This document shows positions 51,786 to 62,035 of a stretch of DNA of 64,000 nt, in pieces. Below the pieces are notes generated by a model that was not told the DNA's origin, searched no databases, and saw only the letters and a program-made list of their open reading frames with translations. How positions within the stretch are numbered: position 1 is the stretch's first letter; every line of letters begins with the position of its first letter. A program made the translations under genes and the position numbers. Origin of the DNA: Phaeotremella fagi (lineage: Eukaryota; Basidiomycota; Tremellomycetes; Tremellales; Phaeotremellaceae); NCBI GenBank assembly GCA_001599715.1, contig BCHU01000014.1, positions 744,001-808,000 of the forward strand. The letters are read 5' to 3'.

Positions 51786-52665
51786 TTAGAGCTTACTTTT
51801 CATCTCCTCAAAGATCTTAGTAATATCATCTTTGGAAAGCTAAACCCGATGTCAGTTGACTACCACAAACATTCCTGTTCCAACTTACATCCTTTTGAGC
51901 TGATAAAATCAAGCCCGTCAGTTTTAAACCCTTCAAGATTAGAATGGACTCACTGGGCCAACCAACAACAAGACCCTCTTTGTCATTCCCATCGGCAGGT
52001 TTTGGAATGACATGGAAATGAACATGATCGACGACCTAAAGAATGGATATCAGATTTATCCCGCTAGGTGGCAAACTTGAATCCTCTCACTTGATGAGCT
52101 GGTCTACCGTTGTTCTAATACATTAGCCATTATTCATCATCCAGCACAAACCTGTAAGATATTGTAGTTATCCGATCCCTGCGATGATCAGCATTCAAAT
52201 CGATGGAACGACCTACAGTAGCAGCAGCTAATTTCTTCAGGGTAGGTAAGATATCACTCATTTGATCATCAGGTAGATCGGTGAGTTTAGCAGCGTGATC
52301 TGGAAGAAACATAGATTAGAGATTAATCCGTTATAACGAGTAGGGCATACATTTGGGGATAACCAAACAATGACCTTTGGCTATCGGTCCGATATCCATG
52401 AAAGCGAAGACTGATTCGGTTTCGAGTAATTTCATCCTGGAAGAGAGATCAGGATTCTGGCTCATCTTCTAAAATATGAAGTCAACTTACGAAGGGATTT
52501 CACCTAGTTGTATGTCAGTTATTCCTGTCTCCATAACCAACATTCCGACCATTCGAACCTACCTTTAACGATTTTACAGAAGATGCATCTAGGACACCGG
52601 TCAGCGAGAGATCACTCTTGCTATATGAGAGCTGAGCGTGATACTTACGATGCAAGTGAAGCCAT
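51786..52665 (-). CDS. HNT1: HIT-family nucleotide hydrolase (Hnt1/HINT1 type)
   Basis: Ten short exons, several below 30 nt, spell MASLASCIFCKIVKGEIPSM, KLLETESVFAFMDIGPIAKG, HCLVIPKYHAAKLTDLP, then GSDNYNILQNNGRPAHQVVD, HVHFHVIPKP. The histidine triad His-x-His-x-His is seen in DHVHFHVIP, and the Cys-x2-Cys near the N-terminus (CIFC) with a later His fits zinc-binding Hint proteins. These enzymes hydrolyse adenosine phosphoramidates such as AMP-lysine. The end is LSKDDITKIFEEMKSKL. Exon borders were fixed by keeping this frame. Confidence 0.9.
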
Positions 52666-52986
52666 TTTGAACTGGAGTAATGGTAGGGATTAAGAGTAGG
52701 AGTAGAAGGAGATTATGGGTTATAGTATACCCGTTACTTAGCAACGCCAGACCCATGCACGCCTACTTGAACAGCTCCTGGTCATGGCCCACGCCTAAGT
52801 CACTCGGCCGATCGGGCCCGAAAGAGCGAAAATAACTGTGGAGGTGAACCAGTATTCAGAGGTATAGATATCACTGGTACAGCATACAAATACAGCATAC
52901 AATCAGCTAGCTACGAGTACTTCTTCCCCTTCTTCCCTTTTCACATCTTCTTCTTGATTAGACTTACCTCACACCCAACACCTAAG
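52666..52986. other. Divergent promoter region, HNT1 and the methyltransferase
   Basis: GC-richer than its neighbours around 52740-52820. No other feature. Confidence 0.4.
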
Positions 52987-54046
52987 ATGTCAGAAACACC
53001 CACCCAATACAAGACATCTCTTGACAATCACGTTGCTGATAACTACAACACCGTAAGTAGTATATACTCCTGTCCTCCATCTGTAGCTAACTCCTCCCTA
53101 GCACGCCAACTTCGTCTACTCTGCTAAGTACACATCGGCAGTACTTGATCTTCTCAATGCCCAACCTGGTGAAAAGATCATCGATTTAGGTTGCGGGACT
53201 GGTGAATTGACTGAAATCATCAAAAAAGCAGTGGGAGAATCAGGTGAAGTTGTCGGCGTAGATTCAGCTGAGGACATGGTAAGTCAGTCTTTATCGAGAT
53301 GATACTGATCACTCGGGTAAAGCTTGTCAAAGCTCGAAAAGTACCGGGGAACCAAGGAATAGAATTCATTCAAGCTGACATCCAATCCATCGAGAAATCA
53401 CTCGATCCATCTCTTAAAGGTAAATTCGATGCTGTATTCTCATCAGCTACTTTCCATTGGTGTAAAGGAAACCCAGGTGGTGTTATTGAAAGTATCAAAT
53501 GGTTACTTAAACCAGGTGGTCGTATTGCTTTTGAATTCGGTGGTTTCGGTAACACGTAGGTTTAGCTGATTTGAATGACTTGACTAATGATTTCGGCAGT
53601 GTCGGTGTTCGTTCTTCCATCCACCAAGTTCTCATACGTGAAGGTGTTGATCCAATTCCACTTGATCCATGGTACTTCCCTACCGTCGCACAGTACAACA
53701 CTGTAGGTGAAGATTCCTTGTCACGAAGACTAATACTGACGACTCCTGATAGCTTTTGAAACAACACGGAATGATTCCAGGTGAAATTGGTCTTTTCCCA
53801 AGACCCACCCCACTTCCAACGAGCTTAGCAGGCTGGCTCAAAACATTCGCCAGAAACACCTTCTTCTCAAATTACGATGACGTCAAAGCAGATAAATTAA
53901 TCAGTGATGTTGAAGATATCTGTCGTCCTGATAGTTATTGGTCAACTGCTAATCCCGGTATGGGAATTGAACCTGTCGGTCAGGAGGGTGAGCATGGATG
54001 GGAAGTCATGTATGTCAGGATTCGTGGAGTCGCTCGTTCAACTTAG
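52987..54046 (+). CDS. Class I SAM-dependent methyltransferase (trans-aconitate methyltransferase-like)
   Basis: Five exons: 52987-53052, 53102-53278, 53323-53555, 53600-53702 and 53753-54046. The SAM-binding motif I is IIDLGCGTGELTEI and motif II is EVVGVDSAEDML. FIQADIQS, FDAVFSSATFHWCKGNPGG and LLKPGGRIAFEFGGFGN follow in the usual order. The tail includes WLKTFARNTFFSNYDD and WEVMYVRIRG. The substrate is uncertain; the overall layout resembles trans-aconitate methyltransferases and small-molecule methyltransferases of fungi. No targeting signal is seen, so it is probably cytosolic. Confidence 0.82.
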
Positions 54047-54196
54047 CTTTATCGAGATTGAGATGCTTTGGTTGTATGCCTTGAATTATGTTATAGATGA
54101 TGTGATGCCATAGTTACTACGAAAAAACATTCTTATGCGACCCATACATTATACAACAAGTCATCCAGCCGAGTACAATGAAAATGTTCGATTGAC

Positions 54197-55852
54197 CTAA
54201 GACGATGCTGCGGAGGACTCCTTCGTCTCCCTAGCCAATCTTCTTGCCCAAATAGCTCTACCTACTCGACTTTCGTTCCTGACACCCAAAGTCTCACTCA
54301 GCCAATTACCAGCTTCTACCAATTTATCTAGATCGATACCAGTTTGATATCCTAATTTATGTAAGGCGTATACAACATCTTCGGTAGGAACATTCCCTGT
54401 TGCACCTGGAGAATATGGGCATCCTCCCAAACCTGCTAATGATGAATCGACTGAATGAAGACCCCTTGGAAGAAGAGATATGATGGATGAGAGCGCCATG
54501 GAGAACGTGTCGTGACACTAATAATATCAGTAATAGGTTTGAAAGCCTGGATTGATAGACAGGTAACGTACGTGTGCCTATAGCAGAGTCAGTAGAATAC
54601 CTAAACCAAATGAATCTACCACTCACAGCTATCCGATCCATAGGTAACTTTCGCTTCTCTATCTCGTCCCACAACACTCTCCAAGCTTCTGGATTACCTT
54701 CTCCAGTAGTATCCCCTAGTGATACTTCGTAGCAACCGAATCCCAATAATTTCTCCGCGACGTCTATGACATCGCTAGGTGAAGTTGGACCTGAGTAGGG
54801 GCATGTAACCACACATGATACGTAACCTCTGACTCTGTAGCCATTTTCATGGGCTTTAGAAATGAGTGATGGTAGAGGAGCAAGAACCTTTTGAATTGAG
54901 GCTCCATTGTTTGCTTCGGAAAATGCCTGTAACAGTTGTTAGTCCAGAAAACCGGTGAGGGTTCAGCCAGAATTTACCTCAGTAGCCGCAACGAAGACGG
55001 CGATTTCATCGGTGAGTTTCGATTTTGATCCCTGTTTTTTCCATTGCTCTTCCAGCGTTAGCAAATTATCGAAACCCCGCATATTGGGTATTAAAACAGG
55101 ATAATGAAGAATGTCACTGCCTTCAGGGAGGTCTGTTGAGAATGAAGGAGGGGTGGTAGGTAGACCAGAGAATGGTGATTCAGAGCGAACATCTCTATCA
55201 GGAAGTGGTAGACGAGATGAAGGAGGTTTAGAGAGCTGCTTTAATAAGGCAGGAGTTCCTGCCATCTGAACAAGTCAGCCAACAACGGCTAAATTTGAGG
55301 ACTGCTAACCTGAGGTATTCTGTCCGCTCTGACAAAACTCCCGACCTCTACATTTCTAACTCCAGCTGCTATCAATCTTTCTACCAACTCTCTTTTGATT
55401 TCGATATCAACTGCTGGTGGTGGTAAATTTTGCAAACCGTCGCGAGCGGAGACTTCGATGATTCTGGAGAGGATTTTAAACGCCACCCACGGGTTTTTTT
55501 GATGTACTTACCTTACAAATCGACCTTGACCAGTTAATGTGGTACTTTTCCCAAGCTCAGTTATATCAGGATTGTAATTGGTGACACTACTCATCCTCCT
55601 CTGTTTCTTGCTACTATGGATGCCTGTGTTGAGAGTAGAAGAAGTAGCTAACACGTTGTCCCCAGCAACATTCGAGACCAGACGCTTGTTGTTGACAAAG
55701 GAAGGAGTTGAGTTCGAATGATTACAGAACATGGATGGAGAGGTCTTTATGAAACTGTTTACACCTGGATGACTCCTGAGATAGAAGGCAGACCTGAAGG
55801 GAAATGTTGTGCAAGGAAATAATTTGAGGTTCGAACGAGCGATAGATGACAT
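54197..55852 (-). CDS. Hydroxymethylglutaryl-CoA lyase, mitochondrial
   Basis: The first exon, 55852-55513, encodes a long basic Ser/Asn-rich presequence (MSSIARSNLKLFPCTTFPFR...) that ends GQGRFVR. The core is RIIEVSARDGLQNLPPPAVD, RNVEVGSFVRADRIPQMAGT, YPVLIPNMRGFDN, VRGYVSCVVTCPYSGPTSPS, YEVSLGDTTGEGNPEAWR, AHCHDTFSMALSSI and AGLGGCPYSPGATGNVPTED. These carry the catalytic Arg-Asp, the HCHD metal site and the Cys loop of the enzyme, which cleaves HMG-CoA to acetyl-CoA and acetoacetate at the end of leucine breakdown. A 6-nt exon (54577-54572) supplies Ala-His of the metal site. The gene is convergent with the methyltransferase, 150 bp away. Confidence 0.92.
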
Positions 55853-55948
55853 GATCTCTTGGATTTAGTCCTAGATGTTGCGAGATTGAAGCATTTAACG
55901 TGGGGTATTATTTGATACTTCTTGAATGGACTGAGATATGTCTTGAAG

Positions 55949-57522
55949 ATGAAGTTTCTACTTGCTATTCCTTTTGAGATGTTTACGCTGAGAATGGAGA
56001 TGAAGAGAAATTGTAAACAAAAGCAAAGAACCAAGTTGAAAGCTACGAGTAGGCTGCCTGGATTACATAATGTGACTAATACCGGCTATACGTTTGCCGA
56101 GTACCAAGTCATCTCAACTTCTCAACTCCTCCTCGATTCACTCATCCATCCTTACTTTTACTCATGTCATATGTGGACACTACATCGTCTGGAGTCACTT
56201 AAACGTCAAAGGGAATTACCGAAACATGCCAATAAAAATAACAGTGACAGTCCAGAAAACGTAGACCAAAATCACGATGATCTCTGTTCATTTCTAGAGG
56301 TATCACTTCCCTTGAACTCGACACCGAAACCCGCTTTTCTTGCGGAGAATCAACTACCAGATTTCGTCGACTGGGGTTTCTCTCTCGATGACTTGGAGAG
56401 ATTTCCTGCTCTTAGAAAGAGGAATTTCTGGTGTATACAGAGACACCAAGCTACGGGTGTGTTACAATCTGTATCTGAACTCCTGAACGAAAACTGATCA
56501 AAACAGCACTTCACTATGATCTTCGTATGCAGCTTGATGGAACTACTGTAAGCTGGGCTGTGCCCAAGGGTCTTCTTGGTAAATATGGGTCGATTTCTCC
56601 ACCGAGGAAGCTTCAGCTGAGAACACCTAGGGATTTCGAAGAAAGGCGAAGCTCATCGTTTAGCTGTTGAGACGACATTACATCCAATAAGCTATACTAC
56701 GCATGAAGGTGGGTGCGCTTGTTTCAATGAAGGATCGATATTAAATTTATTGAAGGTTCTGATGGCAGAGGTAAGCATTTTCAGATACAGCTATAATTTC
56801 AAAATGCTCATATGATAGTCAAATCAAGTGGCATCCACTGCGGTACTTGTGAGACGAACTTTCAACGTGGTGATACAACTCTGACTTATAACCGCCAGTA
56901 CTTTGGGATATAGGATCATATACCATAGGTTACGCCTCGACAGAAGATGATTCGGACAGTGAGCCACAACGTAGAAAACGAAGGAGGAGGGATCAAGAAG
57001 CGTCTAACAGCGGCGGCAGTGATGATCCGTAAGTCTCGTCGATATGCTGTGCACTGAAATAACCAGAGACGGTCGTCATGAAGAGGACAAATTTCGTCAA
57101 GGTCTGCATAGACCATTACCTCATGGTAAATCTAGAAGTATTCATTTTACACTGAGTGGTGGTTATAAGGTAAATTGTAAAGGGGATCCAGCTGACAATC
57201 TGCACAGATGACAAATCATTGTGAGTGCATAACTCAGCGTATAGCACGATATAACTGACTAAGTACTAATATGAAGCTTTCATTCTTGTACTGGCTGCAA
57301 ACAACGAGTTTTCAAAGCAATTTTCCGCAAATGGAAAATTAAAGCGGCAATGGTTCATCAGTCTTCCTCGTGAAATAGACGGTTATGATTGGGGACCTGG
57401 AGGAGAAGAAGGGCATGATTATGGAAGAAGTGTGAAAAGTGTGTTGCGAGAATGGCACTAGATTGAAAGCTAACCACTTACATGCAGCTGGGCGAACTTT
57501 CAAAGAGGTCTGTGATGGATAA
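55949..57522 (+). CDS. Protein with DNA ligase D 3'-phosphoesterase-like domain
   Basis: Ten exons keep one frame: 55949-56456, 56507-56578, 56631-56708, 56756-56770, 56819-56848, 56899-57028, 57067-57169, 57208-57220, 57277-57438 and 57488-57522 (381 residues). The domain reads FWCIQRHQATALHYDLRMQL, DGTTVSWAVPKGLLG, HRLAVETTLHPISYTTHEG and LLWDIGSYTI. In bacterial LigD the Mn-binding and catalytic residues lie at RH..LHYDxR and HPxxY, all present here. Such enzymes heal 3' ends by removing 3' phosphates and ribonucleotides. A basic insert (EPQRRKRRRRDQE) may be a nuclear signal. No ligase or primase domain is attached. The start is uncertain: Met 55949, or a later in-frame Met near 55979. 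Exons of 13 and 15 nt are inferred from frame. Confidence 0.75.
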
Positions 57523-58258
57523 TTTGGATTCAAACGATTACATGAGCTGCAATGGCTTTACTTGATTTCCCGGAGCAACAGTTCGCAAGGCTACAATGGA
57601 TCAGTTGTCGTTGAATGTCATAGAAGCTAGTGAGCAAATGCTCGCTTTGCAATTTGCTAAGGTGTTCGGGGTGATTATCATTGAGGCAGGGCTCAATTCT
57701 GGAGGGCGATCTTTGAATACGTTCAACTCTGTTTATTAATCAATAACATTTTCAAATAGTATCGTCTCCGTACTACATGAACTCAATCCTCACCTGTACA
57801 TTTGTATACAGTATATCATGTTCAATCTATTACTTGACGTTAGGAATTATGAGTAAAGTGGGTTCAAAGTGGAAAGTTGAAATTCGAGCTGAAAACGTGT
57901 TGCTTGTTCGGTTGAAAAGAAAATTGAATGAAGAGAAGAAGAAGAGTGTGTTGACCGAACCCTTTGTATCGAGATGAAGAAGGGAAGGCCGAATGAAATA
58001 GGCAGTGTAGAAGGCGGTGGCGACAAATTTGAGAGAGTAGACACTCTGGAGCTAAAATTCCTGTGGTGTAGTTCAAGCAATGTAGTAAATGAACGACAGA
58101 GACAGACAACAAGAGATTTTGGCAAGTTCCTACTCAACATGACTGACTACACAAATTGCATTCCACAGTAAACAATTCAGCAATCAAATCTCCCCTCCGC
58201 CTTCTTAATAAAAATCGAATCTACTCCCCATTTCCATTCATTTTCTCATATATCAAAA
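57523..58258. other. Intergenic region
   Basis: 3' region of the phosphoesterase-like gene, then the edge of the decayed array. No gene seen. Confidence 0.4.
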
Positions 58259-58683
58259 TCAACCACCAAAATCCACCATATCCTGACTATTGCCCATAGT
58301 TTTGGCTGACCAATCACTTATCCCATCTGGAGCTGACTTGTCAAGGAAGTTGAAGGCGCTTCTACGGGCCTCACAGTACCTCTCGATTGCGGAGTCTAGT
58401 GTTTCGGTATCGATCTCTGGGAGTTTCTGTTTTTTAGCTGAGGCAAGAGCTTTGCCTAGAGCCCTGTAGCTGTTGATCAACCCCATGCTAGCGAAAAGAA
58501 AAATTTTCTACTAGCCAGTACTTGCTCAATGAGGTAGGGATAGTCTACCGACAATTTTGTAGAAATTGTGGTGAGTTTTTGCTTGGCTGCTGTTTCATAT
58601 GTGCCTTGACAAATGTGTTTTGACATCTCCGATTTGAGATCGGTGAGGGAGAAACCGTTGAAATCTGTATCTTTACTGGACAT
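58259..58683 (-). pseudogene. Array family copy C, probably frameshifted
   Basis: The frame opens at ATG 58683 (MSSKDTDFNGFSLTDLKSEM) and is open to YLIEQVLASRKFFFSLAWG, where it meets TGA. The next frame continues with GLINSYRALGKALASAKKQK, then ETLDSAIERYCEARR and SAKTMGNSQDMVDFGG. The shift falls at the GGGG run near 58483. I tested an intron with donor CAA|GTACTG and acceptor CGCTAG, but its phase does not fit. The C-terminal part matches copies D, E and F (Ile/Leu-Asp..Tyr-Cys pattern and ..MGN). No known domain. Confidence 0.55.
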
Positions 58684-59117
58684 GTTGTACTTGATTGTGT
58701 ATTTCTGTTGTAATCCAGTTGAATGGGGAAGAAAAGGAGAAAGAGAAACAAAATAAAATGACTCCATAATATGCTAGTTCTCTGCTCACATTCAAACTCA
58801 GAAATGAAAAACGCTCCACAAATGACACATACCAAAAATGATCCTTTCATGTCCGCTCCACCAAACGTGTAAGAGGTTCGAGAACAAGAACAAAGTAAAA
58901 GACCGGAAAAGACGGTGTCCTTTCGAAGGTGTTTGTATTCAAAGAACGGTTGAAAGTGACTGTGGGTGGAATGATAGAGTTGTGAAAGCACAAAGTAGAA
59001 CTATTCAACCGATGCTCTCGTATACTGTAATCCACTATTTACACTACAAACTATCGATCACATTACTCCCAATTCCATAGCTTCCAAGCTGAAACAACCT
59101 CACCACGACACCTACAA
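58684..59117. other. Spacer between array copies C and D
   Basis: Upstream region of copy C and 3' flank of copy D. It shares the motif AAACAACCTCACCA near 59090 with the 3' flank of copy F near 62020, so the array repeats include spacer DNA. Confidence 0.5.
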
Positions 59118-59379
59118 TCAATTACCCATGTTGCTGGCACCAAATGGTTTAAACAGATAATAATCCAGCTTCTCATCATTGGTAATTTTGATGATCTTTC
59201 TGAAAGTTTCGCAGTACATGTCAATTGAATCATCAATGTCTCTCATTGAAGTGAAGCATTGCTTTGGAGAGACAAATGACTGAACCGTTATAACTATTCA
59301 GGAGAATTTTGTATGTGTGTTGGAAGTCTTTGTTGCTTGAGAATTCAGTTTCGAAGACTTTGAAATTTGTTATAGAAAT

Positions 59380-59886
59380 GACTTTGTGAGGTGCACAAGG
59401 TCAAGGATGATCCGTACAGCTACAGTCGAGCCAATATAGATGCGTTCTGTTGCGATGGATGAGCTTCAACACTAATGAGGTTGTGAATAGAGAGCAAGTG
59501 GTGATGTGGAAGGGATGTGAGGTGATGAGTAAAGAGTAAGTGATGATGATGAGTAAGTGTACAAGTGAGGGCAGAGTGGCAATGTGAGTTGCCAGGATAA
59601 GTGAAGTGAAAAGCAGGACAAAGGAAGGTGAAGATGAAGATAATTCCTCTCAGAATCCCAGCCTTATATACATCTGAAAACGCTACAACGCTATAACGCT
59701 CTAACGCTATAATACCTCAACGCTACAACGCTACGCGCCAACGCTCTAACGCTACGCTTTAAAGTGATAACGCTCTAACGCTCTGACGCTCTAACGCTAT
59801 GGTACTATCTAAAAGGAGGGAGCAAGTAAGTAATAGGAAGGAATAGGATATCTGAAGTGGAGACAAGGGAGATCCGTTACAGACTT
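59380..59886. mobile_element. Solo-LTR-like insertion of 497 bp with 5-bp target duplication GACTT
   Basis: The element spans 59385-59881: it begins TGTGAGGTGCAC and ends GATCCGTTACA, with the TG..CA ends of LTRs. The flanks are GACTT at 59380-59384 and GACTT at 59882-59886. It interrupts copy D between Val and Ile codons of an otherwise continuous alignment. A TATA-like TTATATAC near 59665 suggests plus orientation. Right of it lies an ACGCTCTA-type minisatellite. No internal retrotransposon genes are present. Confidence 0.75.
59683..59805. repeat. ACGCTMTA minisatellite inside the LTR-like element
   Basis: More than a dozen variants of ACGCTCTA / ACGCTACA / ACGCTATA follow each other with small interruptions, inside the 497-bp element. 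Confidence 0.75.
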
Positions 59887-60037
59887 GTGAACCCATTCTT
59901 GCTAGTGCGTTGATCATCCGCTCTTGAGCAGCAGGCAAGAACGTGTCGCTGAACGAGTTGGTGAGTGAATCACCTTGACTTGCTTTGTAAAGCATTGTGA
60001 AGGTGTGATTGTTGAATTTGGTGTTGGTTTCTGACAT

Positions 60038-60365
60038 TGTTTGAAAAGAGTTGAACAGAAAAAGGTTTACTTCTGCAAAATGAAAGTAGAAAGTAGAAGA
60101 GACAGAGAATTCGAAAAGGCCTGCGTTAAGTGTTTGGCAACAAGGCACGGCGCCTTCTCTTTAGTGTACGTAGGCTGTGAAGACTAAGACTCTTCTTGTA
60201 CTTTACATGCCCTTTGATCGTGTCACAGTGAAGTTGTGCCAGTGGCAACCTTTGTTTCTTGCTGACGTAGTGAAACTTGTACAATACCCATTCCATTGAA
60301 CCCTACAAGCTGTACTATTGAACACCGACTCCATCACCAAGCAAAAACAACTATCATCTCCTTCT
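60038..60365. other. Spacer upstream of copy D
   Basis: Resembles the spacer at 61865-61995 upstream of copy E (shared TGTCACAGT, CTGACRTRGTGAAA, AACCCTACAA), so promoter DNA was duplicated with the genes. Confidence 0.6.
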
Positions 60366-60803
60366 GTCACTGTTAGGAATCTACACTACTCGACAACAGA
60401 ATTATCAAATTAAATAACACGTAATTAACTATCAACGAACCAAATCAACTCGAAAGTTCCCAGAACTTCCCGATACTACCCAGAACAGCCCATTCTGGCC
60501 CGTTTCCTTATCTTACGGTCAAGAACGTGCTATTACAAATCATTACTTCGTTATGAACGATTAAATAACAAGTAAAAGAAGCTTAGATTAGACAATTAAG
60601 GGTAACATAACGTGATTGATTATGATAAGCCAGATAACGGCTTAGCGAACAATAAGACGCAGTACTTAAAGTTAGAATCGTACAGATCGTGAGAACTAGA
60701 TTAGAAGGGTGTGGGAAAGATTGATAATACATCGTGAGAGAGTTTGATAAGCAGCACAAGAATGCTTGATAATCAAAGCTCGATAGACGACATATAAAAT
60801 GAT

Positions 60804-60825
60804 AGCTTGAATTGCAATTCAAGCT
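60804..60825. repeat. Perfect 22-bp palindrome
   Basis: The half-site AGCTTGAATTG is followed directly by its exact reverse complement, CAATTCAAGCT. It lies 4 bp after the TATA-like box of the 800-bp LTR-like element, so it would sit near its transcription start. Confidence 0.9.
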
Positions 60826-60956
60826 CGTTCTCCAGTTTTCTTATTTACTAGTCCGTAGTCTTTAGTTCATACTTATCTTAGATATACAAATTGATCTTCT
60901 TACCGGCTTATACTAGGCTACACAGCGTCCTCTAGTATTTCTTAAACCATTCCAGA

Positions 60957-61075
60957 GCATTTCTACCCATTTCTACCTGTTTCTACCCGTTTCCACCCAT
61001 TTCTACCCGTTTCCACCCATTTCTACCCGTTATAGCCCATTACAGCCTATAACTGCCCATTTCTTCCCATTTCTT
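60957..61075. repeat. TTTCTACCC(G/A) minisatellite
   Basis: Roughly ten units of 10 bp (TTTCTACCCG, TTTCCACCCA and variants) run through this part of the 800-bp element, degrading to the right into TTATAGCCCA and TTTCTTCCCA. Confidence 0.85.
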
Positions 61076-61170
61076 ACTATTTTATATAGAACCAAGCTCA
61101 TTCCGTTTATTGTTATATCTAAACTCGAAGTTTCGTATCAAACTGCTGGTAAGTAGACACAACCTTGACA

Positions 61171-61587
61171 GTCACCCATGTTGCTAGCTTCTCGCCGGCA
61201 AAAAGGTTGCTCACCCATGGCGTATAGTGATCTGGCTGGATTACAGAACTCGCTAATGAAATAATCAGCCTTTCTGGCCGCTTCTTCATTGAAATCATCC
61301 CTGCAATTGTTGAGTACCTTGGCAGAAAAACCAAATTCTTGTGTCAGATTTGTGTAGAGGCGTTGGAATTCGGAGTCGCTTGAGAATTCACGGTTGAAAA
61401 CCTGGCGTTTGGTTATGCTCCAGACATCTGAACTCATGTTTGACACTGCCTCATTCATTCGCTCTCAAGCAGCACGTCGATACTTGCCGGTGAACAGGTT
61501 GGTGAGCTGGTTGATGAGCGTACTTTGACTTTCTTTGTAAAGCTTGGTGAAGGTGTAACCGGTGAACCTGGCAGAGGAGTTTGGCAT
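61171..61587 (-). pseudogene. Array family copy E, in-frame stop and 3' end cut by the LTR
   Basis: It starts at ATG 61587 (MPNSSARFTGYTFTKLYKES) and runs to GKYRRAA, where TGA (61467-61465) replaces the codon that is CAA in copy D (AAQERM). The same frame continues at once with ERMNEAVSNMSSDVWSITK, VFNREFSSDSEFQRLYTNL and REASNMGD, then enters the LTR, which adds an unrelated tail up to a stop at 61138. Two lesions make it a pseudogene. Confidence 0.7.
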
Positions 61588-62035
61588 GATTGGTGGTTTT
61601 GTGAGGGTTTTTTTGAGTTGAAAGTGAAGGGGTGTTGATAAGCTAATGAAGATATTTTCCGATACAAGAGAAATACTGACCATGGCGCTTTCCAATTATA
61701 CGACTTATTCAACACCGACATTCACATTCCTTGCATGCAGTGGAGTGCCCTTGTTGATTCAGTTTTTCTCTCCTTTGATTGCTACGCTGAAACTGCTTCA
61801 CAATTAGGTCTCAGCTGCAAGTTTCAATTTCTATTACCTTTCAAATTATTGTCTTTTACTTGTGTCCCGCATGCCCCTGATGTCACAGTACGTGACGTCT
61901 TGTGTCATTGGAACACCTTTGATTCCCGCTGACATGGTGAAAACTGTATAATAACCACTCAACTTAACCCTACAAACTGACTATCAAACACATGAAACCA
62001 ATTCCATCCCTACGCATAAACAACCTCACCATGAC
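61588..62035. other. Spacer between array copies E and F
   Basis: Upstream region of copy E and 3' flank of copy F, similar to the D spacer. The 65-codon plus-strand ORF here is not supported. Confidence 0.5.

Larger units (their letters stand above)
59118..60037 (-). pseudogene. Array family copy D, split by an LTR-like insertion
   Basis: The N-terminal part starts at ATG 60037 (MSETNTKFNNHTFTMLYKAS), reads through AAQERMINALARMGSQV to the insertion at 59881, and resumes to the left of 59384 with ISITNFKVFETEFSSNKDF. A further frameshift lies near 59240 (LHFNER then MRDIDDSIDMYCETFRK). It ends GASNMGN at TGA 59120-59118. The alignment with copy E across the insertion is direct: VFETEFSSNKDFQ against VFNREFSSDSEFQ. 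No functional product is expected. Confidence 0.7.
60366..61175. mobile_element. Solo-LTR-like insertion of 800 bp with 5-bp target duplication GTCAC
   Basis: The element spans 60371-61170: it begins TGTTAGGAATC and ends AACCTTGACA. GTCAC stands directly on both sides (60366-60370 and 61171-61175). The ends are imperfect inverted repeats (TGTTAGG / CCTTGACA). Inside are a TATA-like CATATAAAAT at 60791-60800, a 22-bp palindrome at 60804-60825 and a TTTCTACCC minisatellite. It cuts off the 3' end of copy E. No gag or pol sequence is present, as expected for a solo LTR. Confidence 0.82.

Noticed and set aside
58480..58520. Intron that would repair array copy C
   Set aside because: Donor GTACTG and acceptor CGCTAG give 34 nt and the wrong phase, so a frameshift explains the data better.
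61735..61932. Plus-strand 65-codon ORF in the array spacer
   Set aside because: Lies in spacer DNA shared with another copy where the frame is not kept.
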